Positions 7,578 through 16,534 of a stretch of 64,000 nt of DNA are shown piece by piece (within the stretch, counting starts at the first letter, position 1; every line of letters starts with the position of its first letter). The DNA is taken from assembly GCA_963662705.2 (NCBI GenBank), contig OY759767.1:2480001-2544000 (forward strand), read 5' to 3'. Under the pieces are notes generated by a model. The model saw only the letters and a program-made list of their open reading frames with translations, did no database searches and was not told the origin of the DNA. The stretch comes from JAPPHA01 sp963662705. Lineage in GTDB: Bacteria; Pseudomonadota; Alphaproteobacteria; Rhodobacterales; Rhodobacteraceae. Made by a program: the position numbers and the translations under genes.

Positions 7578-8576
7578 TTTCAGATCCCCATTTGTTGCGG
7601 TTGGGATGTGCTATCCGTACCGCTGTTGCATGTGCCAAGCATTTCCTTTGTGTGTCGGCCCTATCAGGCGGGGGAGCTTCTGCATCCTGCCACCCTTCTA
7701 GGATCGCTTCCAAAGAGGGAATCGTATTTCCGTCCGGCCTCAGCGTTCAATAGCGTCAGAAGTAACTAACCGACATGTTCAGACTGTCTAGTGGTCTGAT
7801 TCCTTTTCACGATGCCAAATCCTTCAGCCTTTTGCGCCCCATTTTCCGCACCTCCACGAGGTCTTCAATGGCATCGTCAAAATCGAACATACGACTAGTG
7901 TAGAGACCTGATGGAACCATCCTGCTGGCTGAACCAGCAGTTTGCTAGGCTTCAACGCCACCGAGATGCAACTAACCCCGAGCGCCTTAGGGTAGATTCA
8001 GTAATCGGGTGTCTCGGGTTTGAACCAGCAAGGCTGGTAGTTATTGTAGCTCTTCATCGGGTAGTGCAAGTGCGGAGGAATCATGGTCGAATCCCGATCG
8101 CATCTGCGGGGTGAGAGAGAACAAAAAAACGCTACAACAGGGCATTAGAATTGAAGGTGCGTGTTTATGTGTTGACGAATTGCGGGACAAAAAATCTTTC
8201 AGCATGCCGACCAAGGCAAAGACATCTTGAGTGCGGCCGGCATCTTTCTTGGAAGTGGTAAGTGTACATCAAAACCTGCCCTGGTCTGGCGGCAACCAGA
8301 TGAGGGAAATCAATGTTCCATCGGGCGCTCAATCCGGGTTTTCAATTTCAAGCGCTCAAGTCCGCCCTTCGAGAAATGCTCCACATCAATTCCGGAACCA
8401 ACGCCCGTCAACGGATCAACATCGGCATTCGTTTCGGCTTTCCTGACTCGATCATTGGTACTCTCTCGGCCAATCGGACGAAATCCGGATGCAATATCTT
8501 GTATTTCAAGTCGAATTGCCTTAACAATCAACGAAAACAAGAACCCAGAATAATTCGGGAACTGGAGCAGGACACA
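7578..8576. other. gene-poor 1 kb interval with two small hairpins
   Basis: Apart from the 37-residue ORF I see no gene here. Two inverted repeats stand out: CTGCTGG/CCAGCAG at 7922-7940 and ACCAGC/GCTGGT at 8024-8038, sharing the sequence TGAACCAGCA. The interval 8110-8210 is A+T rich and probably carries the parE promoter, but no convincing -35/-10 pair was found. Confidence 0.4.
7807..7920 (-). CDS. 37-residue ORF, possible 3' gene remnant
   Basis: An open frame from an ATG reads MVPSGLYTSRMFDFDDAIED and ends KMGRKRLKDLAS. The acidic-then-basic composition looks like the end of a larger DNA-binding or mobile-element protein, but I cannot name a family. No ribosome-binding site is visible. 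It is the only protein-like stretch I see in the gene-poor interval between the peptide cassette and parE. Confidence 0.25.
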   Translation of the reverse strand: MVPSGLYTSRMFDFDDAIEDLVEVRKMGRKRLKDLAS

Positions 8577-8585
8577 GTGCAGGTA

Positions 8586-10571
8586 ATGACCTCAGAGGAC
8601 TCGGTAAACGCGAGCCATCACTACGACGCAAATTCAATAGAGGTTCTGGAGGGGCTTGAGGCAGTTCGCAAGCGACCCGCGATGTACATCGGCGGAAAAG
8701 ACGAACGGGCGATGCATCACCTCATTGCGGAGGTTCTGGACAACGCGATGGACGAGGCAATCAGTGGCCACGCCAACAGGGTCGAAATCGAATTGGACCG
8801 CGACGATACCGGACGGACATTTGTCACGGTCCAGGACAATGGACGCGGGATTCCCATCGATCCGCATCCCAAGTTCCCGGACAAGTCGGCCCTGGAAGTC
8901 ATCCTGTGCACGTTACACGCAGGCGGAAAATTTTCTGGCGAGGCGTATCAGGTCTCCGGAGGATTGCACGGCGTCGGGGTTTCGGTTGTCAATGCCCTCT
9001 CGTCGCATGTCCGAGTCGAGGTGGCCAGGGAGCGAAAAATATACTGCCAGGAGTTCTCGCGCGGCGTTCCGGTAACGGACCTGCGGGAACTGGGCCAGAC
9101 GCACAACCGCCGAGGCACGACCGTGACCTTTCACCCGGATCCGGAGATATTCGGGGACACGCGATTCCGTCCCCGCCAGGTATTCGAAATGGCCAGATCA
9201 AAGGCATTCCTGTTTTCCGGTCTTGACGTCCGATGGAATTGCGATGCCGAGCTCATCGACGGCGCGAGCGATGTCCCCGCGACCGCCCAGTTTTTCTTTC
9301 CCGGTGGTATCAAGGACTACCTCGGCGAAAGACTTGCCGGCCTCGATACAAATGCTCCGGGACCGTTTGCAGGAAAAGTCAAGTTCCACGAAAAATTTGG
9401 CAACGGTACCAGCGGGTCGGTTGAGTGGGCCATCAACTGGACACATGACCGGAGTGCATTCTTGCATTCGTTCTGCAATACGGTGCCGACGGCAGGAGGT
9501 GGAACTCACGAGCAAGGATTCTGGTCCGCGATCCTCAAGGGAACGAAGGCTTACGGGAAGAGGACCGGCAATCGCAAGGCGTCCCTGATCAATCGTGAGG
9601 ACATTGTTGGAAGCGGGTGCGCGATATTGTCCTGCTTTGTACGGGAACCCGAGTTTTCGGGGCAGACGAAAGACCGTCTCGTCTCCGCAGATGTCGCGCG
9701 TCTGGTGGAAAAATCGATTTCCGACCATTTCGACAATTGGCTGGCATCAGATACGCAGGCGGCAAATTCCGTACTGGATTTGCTTACGGAGCGTGCAGAG
9801 GATCGTCTGCGCCGGAAAGCCGAAAAGGAAACGTCGCGAAAATCACCGACACGAAGGCTACGCCTTCCCGGAAAACTCGTCGACTGCAGCCAGGAAAGCA
9901 AGGCCGGTACCGAACTGTTCATCGTGGAAGGGGACAGCGCAGGTGGCTCCGCCAAGATGGCAAGGGACAGGACGACCCAGGCCCTGCTCCCGTTAAGGGG
10001 AAAGATCCTGAACGTTGTCGGTGCATCCAAAAGCAAGATGGCGGCAAACAGCGAGATCAATGACCTGTGCCAGGCACTGGGCACCAAGACGGGGTCCCGA
10101 TTCACCATTGATGACCTGAGATACGAAAAAGTCATCATCATGACTGATGCGGATGTCGACGGTGCTCATATCGCGTCGCTCCTGATGACATTTTTCTTTA
10201 CGCAAATGAGACCTTTGGTTGACGACGGGCATCTCTACCTGGCTTGTCCACCGCTGTATCGCCTAACGCAAGGGTCCGTTCGGGCATACGCGCGGGACGA
10301 TGTAGAACGGGCGCGTCTGCTTGAAAGCGGGCTTGGTGGAAGGGGAAAGATCGAGACGTCACGGTTCAAGGGTCTTGGAGAGATGGATGCCAAGGATCTG
10401 AAAGCCACCACGATGGACACGGAATCCCGCCAATTGATTCGAGTCAAGATAGTCGATGAAGAACCCGACAAGACGGATAACCTTGTTCAGGATCTAATGG
10501 GTCGAAAGCCCGAATCGCGATTTGCTTTCATCCAGAAGAATGCGCGATCGGTCGACGCGCTCGACATTTGA
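8586..10571 (+). CDS. parE: DNA topoisomerase IV subunit B
   Basis: A 661-residue type IIA topoisomerase ATPase subunit that decatenates daughter chromosomes together with ParC. It shows the GHKL ATPase motifs (VLDNAMDEA, VQDNGRGIP, GGLHGVGVSVVNAL), the transducer, and the TOPRIM motifs EGDSAGGSA and MTDADVDGAHI. Length and the short C-terminal region fit ParE rather than GyrB. I start at MTSEDSVNASHH; a GTG at 8577 in frame has a better-placed GGAG and is an alternative. The frame is open back to 8313, but that extension is not family-like. It converges with the uup-type gene 48 bases downstream. Confidence 0.92.
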   Translation: MTSEDSVNASHHYDANSIEVLEGLEAVRKRPAMYIGGKDERAMHHLIAEVLDNAMDEAISGHANRVEIELDRDDTGRTFVTVQDNGRGIPIDPHPKFPDKSALEVILCTLHAGGKFSGEAYQVSGGLHGVGVSVVNALSSHVRVEVARERKIYCQEFSRGVPVTDLRELGQTHNRRGTTVTFHPDPEIFGDTRFRPRQVFEMARSKAFLFSGLDVRWNCDAELIDGASDVPATAQFFFPGGIKDYLGERLAGLDTNAPGPFAGKVKFHEKFGNGTSGSVEWAINWTHDRSAFLHSFCNTVPTAGGGTHEQGFWSAILKGTKAYGKRTGNRKASLINREDIVGSGCAILSCFVREPEFSGQTKDRLVSADVARLVEKSISDHFDNWLASDTQAANSVLDLLTERAEDRLRRKAEKETSRKSPTRRLRLPGKLVDCSQESKAGTELFIVEGDSAGGSAKMARDRTTQALLPLRGKILNVVGASKSKMAANSEINDLCQALGTKTGSRFTIDDLRYEKVIIMTDADVDGAHIASLLMTFFFTQMRPLVDDGHLYLACPPLYRLTQGSVRAYARDDVERARLLESGLGGRGKIETSRFKGLGEMDAKDLKATTMDTESRQLIRVKIVDEEPDKTDNLVQDLMGRKPESRFAFIQKNARSVDALDI

Positions 10572-10619
10572 GTTCAAGCTCGCCCGAGTGCCTCCGAGCC
10601 ATGCACGGATTGACGCCTG

Positions 10620-12449
10620 TCAACGGTGGTTTGACGACTCCATCTTTTCCGCGAGTTCGAGCCATTCCGCCTCTGCGGCCTCGAGTTTGAGTCTGCATTC
10701 AGCGAGTTCGTCGCTTGCCTTCCGAAACGCTGGCGGGTCCTTGAGGAACAGGTCGGGGTCCGAAAGGGCCGACTCAAAGTCCCTGATCTTGCCGGTCATC
10801 GCTTCAATTGCCGGCAACAATCTGGCGAACCTGTGTTCTTCGGCAAAACTCAAGCCATTATCCTTGCTCCCTGGCGAATTCCGGCGCGGCCTGTCCTTTT
10901 TGGATTTCCGAATTTGTCGAGATTGGTCTCTGGCGGAAGAAGCGAAACTCGTTTCGCATATTCGGGGCCAACCACCGGCATGAATCTGGACTCGGCCCCT
11001 GCCCTCCAGAAACAGTGACGTCGTCGCGACCCGATCGACAAAATCCCTATCATGACTGGCAAAAAATACGGTTCCACAATATGTTGAGATGATTTCCTGA
11101 AGCAGATCGAGCGTCTCGACGTCGAGATCATTGGTCGGCTCATCAAGGATAAGCAGATTGCTGGGACGAGTCATGACACGGGCGAGCTGCAATCGCGCCC
11201 GTTCGCCCCCTGACAGTGATGCCACCGGCGCCCCCGCCTGTCGTTCGTCGAAAAGGAATTCCTTCAGGTATCCCGCGACATGGCGAAGTTTCCCCCGTAC
11301 GAACACGTGGTCGGTTCGCTTTCTTCCAGAGGCATCCTGGTCACCGGTCAGCACTTCACGGACCGTCAGGGCAGCGTTGACCTCGCTATCGCTTTGGCCG
11401 AACCGGGCGACACTTAACCGCGACCCGAACCTGATCGTCCCCGAATCCGGTGTCAAACGGCCTGACAGCAGACCAAGCAAGGTCGTCTTTCCGATGCCAT
11501 TGACTCCCAGCACGGCAACTCGGTCACCGCGTTTGATCCTGAGGTTTAACCGATCAACGATTTTAGTTTCGCCGAACGCCTTGGACATTCCGTCGGTCTC
11601 CACGACCAACTGCCCGGATCTCGGAGACGGTGCCCATTCCACTTTCGGACCCGGTTTGTCTCGGGATGGTACTTTCTTTTCGGACCGGAGTTCCTTGAGT
11701 TGCCGCAACCGGCGTAAATTTCGCCTCCGCCGGGCCGAAATCCCGACGGCAAGCCACCTTTCCTCCCGCTCGAGAATTCGTTGGCGTTCGCGCCCTTCGC
11801 GAATTTCTTTTGCCTGGATTTCATCGCGCCAGTCCTCGAAATGACCGAACCCCTTGTTCAGCCGATCGAGTCGACCATTGTGAAGCCAGAGCGTCGTACG
11901 CGTCACAGACCGCAGGAATGTTCGATCGTGCGAAACGACAACAAAGGCCGTTTCGGTTTTCGACAAATGGTTTTCAAGCCAGAGGATTCCATCGATATCC
12001 AGGTGATTTGTTGGTTCGTCGAGAAGCATCAAGTCCGGTTCCAACGCGATCAATCTCGCAATTCCGGCGCGGCGGAGCTCACCTCCTGAAGCCCCATTGA
12101 CGGGTATATGTGGCGCAACCTTCAGACCGTCCATTGCAGCCCGCGCCCGAAACCTTTCCTCTTCAGGAATCCCGGAGGTTGCGAAATCCTGGAGGGTACG
12201 AAACCGACGCAGGTCCGGGTTTTGTTCGAGAACCCCTATTCGGGTTCCCGAGGCCTGGAACCTCTCACCGGAATCGGTTTCGACCAAGCCCGCCATCAAG
12301 CCGATCAGGGTCGATTTTCCCGATCCATTTCTGCCGACAAGGCAAATCCGGTCGCGACGCCGGATGGTTGCGTCGAGATCATTGAAGAGCGGGTCACCAC
12401 CGAACGTAACCATGACACGGTCGAGGACCAGAAGGGGCGGCTGAACCAT
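10620..12449 (-). CDS. uup: ABC-F ATPase, Uup type
   Basis: A 609-residue soluble protein with two ABC domains: Walker A GRNGSGKSTL and GVNGIGKTTL, signatures GASGGELRRA and LSGGERARLQLA, and Walker B followed by DEPTNHLD and DEPTNDLD. An arginine/lysine-rich linker and a C-terminal helical, coiled-coil-like extension (about residues 540-609) point to Uup rather than EttA or YheS. ABC-F proteins act on ribosomes; Uup is linked to tolerance of DNA branches and transposon excision in E. coli. It has no membrane segments and stands alone, convergent with parE. Confidence 0.9.
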   Translation of the reverse strand: MVQPPLLVLDRVMVTFGGDPLFNDLDATIRRRDRICLVGRNGSGKSTLIGLMAGLVETDSGERFQASGTRIGVLEQNPDLRRFRTLQDFATSGIPEEERFRARAAMDGLKVAPHIPVNGASGGELRRAGIARLIALEPDLMLLDEPTNHLDIDGILWLENHLSKTETAFVVVSHDRTFLRSVTRTTLWLHNGRLDRLNKGFGHFEDWRDEIQAKEIREGRERQRILEREERWLAVGISARRRRNLRRLRQLKELRSEKKVPSRDKPGPKVEWAPSPRSGQLVVETDGMSKAFGETKIVDRLNLRIKRGDRVAVLGVNGIGKTTLLGLLSGRLTPDSGTIRFGSRLSVARFGQSDSEVNAALTVREVLTGDQDASGRKRTDHVFVRGKLRHVAGYLKEFLFDERQAGAPVASLSGGERARLQLARVMTRPSNLLILDEPTNDLDVETLDLLQEIISTYCGTVFFASHDRDFVDRVATTSLFLEGRGRVQIHAGGWPRICETSFASSARDQSRQIRKSKKDRPRRNSPGSKDNGLSFAEEHRFARLLPAIEAMTGKIRDFESALSDPDLFLKDPPAFRKASDELAECRLKLEAAEAEWLELAEKMESSNHR

Positions 12450-12497
12450 GATAGGGTGTTAGCCTGAATCGGAATGGCGCCAGCCTGATAGTCCCGG

Positions 12498-12836
12498 TCA
12501 GGAGGGGCGGGCAAGGAATATCTTTGTTGGACAACGCCGACCTGGGGACCGAAAGGACCGGTACCCGCTGGGCTGGCCGAGATGGTCCATCATGGCGATG
12601 ACATCCGCTGCAAGCGTGTCGAAGCCGAACGCGTCCTCGCTGACGCTGCTCTGCCCGTGGCCGCGCGTGTCGTAGCCAAGCACCGTGAAACGCGCCTGCA
12701 GGGCCGCAAGCTGGGGCCGCCACATGCCGCGATCCGACGCCAGCGAATTCGACAGGACCAGCCAGGGTCCCCGCCCCGCCACCGACCAGGAAATCCGGGT
12801 GCCGTCCCGAACCCGGAGGCTGCCTGCCCTGCTCAC
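12498..12836 (-). pseudogene. truncated alpha/beta hydrolase, 3-oxoadipate enol-lactonase-like
   Basis: From a GTG that overlaps the stop of the monooxygenase gene, about 90 residues match the N-terminus of PcaD-type hydrolases: DGTRISWSVAGRGPWLVLSNSL, SDRGMWRPQLAAL, VLGYDTRGHGQSS and AADVIAMMDHLG. Homology breaks off near 12565, before the nucleophile elbow, and the frame then runs through unrelated sequence to 12498. The gene is therefore broken, and the break marks the left edge of a segment of distinctly higher G+C. The intact gene would have been cotranscribed with the monooxygenase. Confidence 0.72.
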
Positions 12837-13927
12837 GAGGCGGCACCGATTGCGGCGTTGATCCGCGGCATCACCTCTTCGGCCATCAGGATCATCGACC
12901 GGCGGCCCAGCTCGCGGTCCGTCCAGTCGTGGCCCGCATAGACCAGGTTGCCGAAATCGCCCACCTGCTCGCGGAACGCGAGAAGCTGGTCCGCGACCGC
13001 GGGCGGGTCGCCATGGATCACCAGCTGCTCCACCACATCCTCGAGCGTCACCGCGCTGTCGGGCATGTCCTGGTCCTGCTTGAACAGGTTCATGCGCCCG
13101 GCCGCCCCCAGCTTGGTCAGAAGCTGCGCGTAATAGTAGACATACGGGCTGCCGGGGTCGCGGGCATAGGCGCGCGCGCTCGCCATGTCGTCCGCAACGC
13201 AGATGTTCTTGGCCACCCGCCAGTTCCTGGCATCGGCCGCCCGCCCGCCCTGCTCGCAGCCCGCGACATAGTTCGGCCAATGCGTGGCAACCCATCGCGG
13301 CAGCAGGAAGTTGGCGGAAATCGGATCCCAGCCCCGCGCAGCCATCGCCGTGACACCCCGGGAGAACGGCGCCACCGCAGTGCCGACGATCGGCGGGTGC
13401 GGATCCTGGTAGGGCCTGAGGATCATGCCCTGGCCAATCTCGGGGATCATGGTGCGCGCGGTCGAGACCTCGTAGAACGCGCCCGACAGGTTGTAGGGCG
13501 CCTCGCCCGCCCAGATGTCGAGCACCATGTCGATGCATTCGACGAACATGGCGTTGCGGTCGCGGCCGAAATTGCCGAACACCTCCGCATCCGACATCAG
13601 CCCGCCGGGCGAGATCCCGAAGATCAAGCGGCCCTCCAGCATGTGGTCGAGCATCGCCACCTCGGCCGCCACCCGGGCGGGGTGCGCGTTCGGCAGGTTC
13701 ACGGTGCCCGTGCCGAGGCGGATCGAACTGGTCTCATAGGCAAGGCTCGCCAGGAAAGCCACCGTCGAGGTGATGATCTCCGCATGATCGGTCGCGTGCT
13801 CACCGCAATAGGCCTCGGCAAAGCCCAGCTCCTCCGCCAGGAGGAACGCCTCGCGATCCTCCGCGATGGATTGCGCGACCGGCTTGTCCAGCGGGTGGAT
13901 CGGCATGGTGAAAAACGACAGCTCCAT
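12833..13927 (-). CDS. luciferase-like flavin-dependent monooxygenase
   Basis: A 364-residue LLM-class protein. MELSFFTMPIHPL, the AEELGFAEAYCGEHATDHAEI block, RLGTGTVNLPNAHPARVAAEVAMLDHML and GRLIFGISPGG are typical of the group A flavin monooxygenase TIM barrel. The start is set by GGAGGG about five bases upstream of ATG. Reduced flavin would be supplied by a separate reductase; none is next to it. Its codon third positions are almost all G or C, richer than uup and the enolase on either side, and the downstream partner is broken, so I infer acquisition from a higher-G+C relative. The substrate is unknown. Confidence 0.82.
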   Translation of the reverse strand: MELSFFTMPIHPLDKPVAQSIAEDREAFLLAEELGFAEAYCGEHATDHAEIITSTVAFLASLAYETSSIRLGTGTVNLPNAHPARVAAEVAMLDHMLEGRLIFGISPGGLMSDAEVFGNFGRDRNAMFVECIDMVLDIWAGEAPYNLSGAFYEVSTARTMIPEIGQGMILRPYQDPHPPIVGTAVAPFSRGVTAMAARGWDPISANFLLPRWVATHWPNYVAGCEQGGRAADARNWRVAKNICVADDMASARAYARDPGSPYVYYYAQLLTKLGAAGRMNLFKQDQDMPDSAVTLEDVVEQLVIHGDPPAVADQLLAFREQVGDFGNLVYAGHDWTDRELGRRSMILMAEEVMPRINAAIGAAS

Positions 13928-14009
13928 CTCGCCCTCCGAGCGGCTCTTTCCGGCGGGATTATCCATCACCGCCGGTCCGGCGGAAAATGATGGTTGCTCA
14001 TGGCCGCCA

Positions 14010-14189
14010 TCAGGTTTCCCGATAGAGGGGACGTGGCGCGGGCATTTCCCCAGCAAACGCGTCCAGAGCAGTCGCGAGTTCGCCGTCGAGAACTCCGCAG
14101 AACGCCCGGCCCGCCTCGACGAGCGGAACCGAAACCGGCTCGATCCGCAGGTAATCGACAGTCAGTTCCGAACCGGTGATCGCAATCAC
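14010..14189 (-). CDS. 59-residue hypothetical ORF
   Basis: A short frame starting at GTG (VIAITGSELTVDYLRIEP) and ending EMPAPRPLYRET lies just behind the enolase gene. Codon use looks coding and the sequence looks like the C-terminal part of a globular protein, but I do not recognise it. It ends a short distance before the high-G+C monooxygenase segment, so it may be a remnant cut by that insertion. It may equally be a small gene translated with the enolase operon. Confidence 0.33.
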   Translation of the reverse strand: MIAITGSELTVDYLRIEPVSVPLVEAGRAFCGVLDGELATALDAFAGEMPAPRPLYRET

Positions 14190-14218
14190 CCGGCGCCGGT
14201 CGCCAGCCAGGTGCCGCC

Positions 14219-15310
14219 CTACCGAACGAGAAGAGCGCGCAGTCTGTCAGGGTCAACTTCCACGCCGAGACCCGGAGCGTCCGACGGTGCGAGGGTTCCT
14301 TTGACAATCTCCACCGGCTGAAAGGTGACGTCCGTCGAAAGATATTGACACGTCGGGCTGGCGTCCCAATCCAACCGCGGCAGGGTCACGGCAAGATGCG
14401 CAATCGCTGCGCTGCCGATCGAGGATTCGGCAACTTTTCCCGCCAGATTCACTTTCATCCAAAGTGAATCCATCAACTTCCCGGCGGCCAGGACTCCGCC
14501 GACTCCCATTTTGAGGGGTTTCAGGCTTCCCCCGGATGCGGCCCGCGCCTCATGGTGAATGCGGATGTCCTTGACTCGGCGGAACCCCTCGTCCGCGCCT
14601 ATCGGAACGCTCGTCGCGTCTGCGCAGGCGGCCATCCCGGTCAGGTCCGGGGCCGGCAACGGTTGTTCGATGAAGTCCAGACCGGCATCCTTCGCACCCG
14701 CAGCGAACGCGACCGCGTCAGCGAGGTCGAATCCTCCGTTGGCATCCGCAGAAACCCGGACGTCCGTTCCCACGGCGGTTCGAACCGCATGGCACTTCGC
14801 CAGGTCGGACTCCACGCCGTCGATCCCGACCTTGACCTTGAACGACCGAACACCGCCTTGCAGGAGACGCTCGATCTCCGCCTCGTACCGATCCGACGAA
14901 ACAAGTGCCAAGACAGGTGCACTGTCGCGAACGCGGCCCCCCAGGATCTGGTAGAGGGGCGTGCCAGTGCGCCGACCGACAAGATCAAGGACGGCCATTT
15001 CGACTGCGCATCTTGCACCCGGGCTCCCGGGAATCGTCGACTTGACAAGGCGGTGCACGTCGTTGGCGGACGTGATCTCCAGCCCGGTTAACGCAACCGC
15101 GGCGGATTCCGCCGCGGCAAGCATTCCCCCAAGCGTGTCACCCGTCATGAGTGGTGCCGAGGCGGCTTCTCCCCAGCCGTCATTGCCCTCGCCGTCGGAG
15201 ACGCGCACCAACAGATTGCGCGAGACAGAGACCGTCTCGCCGGACATCGCCATGGAGCGACCGAGACGCAGCGCGACTCCAAAGGATTCCAGGTCTGCTA
15301 TCCGAAGCAT
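14219..15310 (-). CDS. enolase-superfamily enzyme, muconate cycloisomerase/racemase type
   Basis: A 363-residue member of the enolase superfamily with the muconate-lactonizing subgroup layout. FKVKVG supplies the first KxK lysines, SADANGG, IEQPL and GADEG give the three metal-ligand carboxylates, and SLKPLKMGG the opposite lysine. Such enzymes abstract a proton alpha to a carboxylate: cycloisomerases, dipeptide epimerases, N-acylamino acid racemases. The two lysines do not tell these apart. It follows the CoA-transferase gene by 15 bases and so belongs to the minus-strand catabolic operon that begins with the VOC gene. Confidence 0.85.
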   Translation of the reverse strand: MLRIADLESFGVALRLGRSMAMSGETVSVSRNLLVRVSDGEGNDGWGEAASAPLMTGDTLGGMLAAAESAAVALTGLEITSANDVHRLVKSTIPGSPGARCAVEMAVLDLVGRRTGTPLYQILGGRVRDSAPVLALVSSDRYEAEIERLLQGGVRSFKVKVGIDGVESDLAKCHAVRTAVGTDVRVSADANGGFDLADAVAFAAGAKDAGLDFIEQPLPAPDLTGMAACADATSVPIGADEGFRRVKDIRIHHEARAASGGSLKPLKMGVGGVLAAGKLMDSLWMKVNLAGKVAESSIGSAAIAHLAVTLPRLDWDASPTCQYLSTDVTFQPVEIVKGTLAPSDAPGLGVEVDPDRLRALLVR

Positions 15311-15325
15311 CGAAGCGCCCCACGA

Positions 15326-16534
15326 TCAGATCACGCCGTCTCGCCGGTATTCTGCGATGGTCTCCGGTTCCAGTTGGAGCATTTCCGACAAGATTGCCTC
15401 TGTATCCGAACCGAGTTGTGGTGGCGGGAATTCGATCGACGCCGGTGTGTCGGAGAAGCTGTACGGAATTCCGAGCGTTCGGATCGCCCCCGCCGTCGGG
15501 TGCAAGAGTTCCGTGACCATGCCGCATGCCGCGGTCTGCGGGTCGGCGATCGCTTCGAGCACGCCGTTGATCGGGCTGCAGGGTATGTTGTACCCCCGTA
15601 ATTGCTCGAGACAGGCGCCAACACTGCGCGTGGCCAGCGCCTTGGCGACGAGGGCGTCGATCGCTTCCCGGTTGCGTACGCGATCCGCATTGCGGGCGAA
15701 TCGATCGTCGTCGGCCCACTCCGGGTGGTTCAGGCATTCGGCGAGGCGGGAGAACTGAGCGTCGTTGCCAACCGCAAGTGCGATGCTGCCGTCCGTACAT
15801 TCAAAAGCGCGATAAGGAACGATGTTGGGATGACCATTGCCGTAGCGGCCCGGCCGTTTTCCGCTGGCAAGGTGATTGGAGGCGACGTTCACCAGCATCG
15901 AGAGCCCGGTCGAATACAGAGACACCTCGAATTTTTGCCCGCGGCCGGTTTTGTTGCGGTTGTTGAGGGCGGCAAGGATTCCCATCGACGCGTACATTCC
16001 GGTGCACACGTCGACGATCGCGACTCCGAGTTTCATCGGTTCCCCGTCCGGGGCACCGGTGATGCTCATCAATCCGCATTCAGCCTGCATCAGGAAGTCG
16101 TATCCGGGCATGCCGCTGCGGGGGCCGTCGTTGCCGTATCCGGAAATTTCGCAGTGCACGAGGCGCGGCGCTTCCCGTTCGCGCCATTCCCTCGTGATCC
16201 CCCAGTTCTCGAACGTACCCTTCCTGAAGTTTTCAACCACGACATCGGCCGACTTGAGGAGTGACCTCAACGCCTCCAGTCCGCGCGGGTCCTTGAGATT
16301 CAGGGTCATCCCCCGCTTGTTCCGGTTCACTCCCAGGAAATACGCGGCTTCGCCGCCCACGAACGGAGGGCCCCAGCCGCGGGTGTCATCGCCTTTTCCC
16401 GGTTGCTCGATCTTGATGATCTCGGCGCCCATGTCACCGAGGTTCATCGTACAGAACGGCCCGGCAAGTATCCGGCTGAGATCGACGACCCGGATACCTG
16501 ACAGCGGTCCGGTCCTGACGGGGTCCCGTGTCAT
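15326..16534 (-). CDS. class III (CaiB/BaiF) CoA-transferase
   Basis: A 402-residue family III CoA-transferase that moves CoA between organic acids. The N-terminal GIRVVDLSRILAGPFCTMNLGDMGAEIIKIE and the VNRNKRGMTLNLKDPRG segment are diagnostic; the aspartate in IVDVCTGMYA is in the position of the catalytic residue that forms the acyl-anhydride. Its ATG overlaps the end of the enoyl-CoA hydratase gene by four bases. The family covers formyl-, succinyl-, carnitine and phenyllactate substrates, so the acid activated here is not known; a hydratase and an epimerase-like protein upstream suggest it starts a CoA-linked degradation route. Confidence 0.9.
   Translation of the reverse strand: MTRDPVRTGPLSGIRVVDLSRILAGPFCTMNLGDMGAEIIKIEQPGKGDDTRGWGPPFVGGEAAYFLGVNRNKRGMTLNLKDPRGLEALRSLLKSADVVVENFRKGTFENWGITREWREREAPRLVHCEISGYGNDGPRSGMPGYDFLMQAECGLMSITGAPDGEPMKLGVAIVDVCTGMYASMGILAALNNRNKTGRGQKFEVSLYSTGLSMLVNVASNHLASGKRPGRYGNGHPNIVPYRAFECTDGSIALAVGNDAQFSRLAECLNHPEWADDDRFARNADRVRNREAIDALVAKALATRSVGACLEQLRGYNIPCSPINGVLEAIADPQTAACGMVTELLHPTAGAIRTLGIPYSFSDTPASIEFPPPQLGSDTEAILSEMLQLEPETIAEYRRDGVI

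Noticed and set aside
8085..8105. GGTCGAATCCCGATC resembles the T-arm of a tRNA
   Set aside because: The stem does not pair beyond three bases and no acceptor, D or anticodon arm fits upstream.
8313..8576. Extension of the parE frame 88 codons upstream
   Set aside because: The added sequence is not family-like and lies in non-coding-looking DNA; normal ParE starts near 8577-8586.
12929..13990. A 353-codon plus-strand frame opposite the monooxygenase gene
   Set aside because: It is an artefact of very G+C-rich antisense sequence; the minus-strand protein is a clear luciferase-like enzyme.
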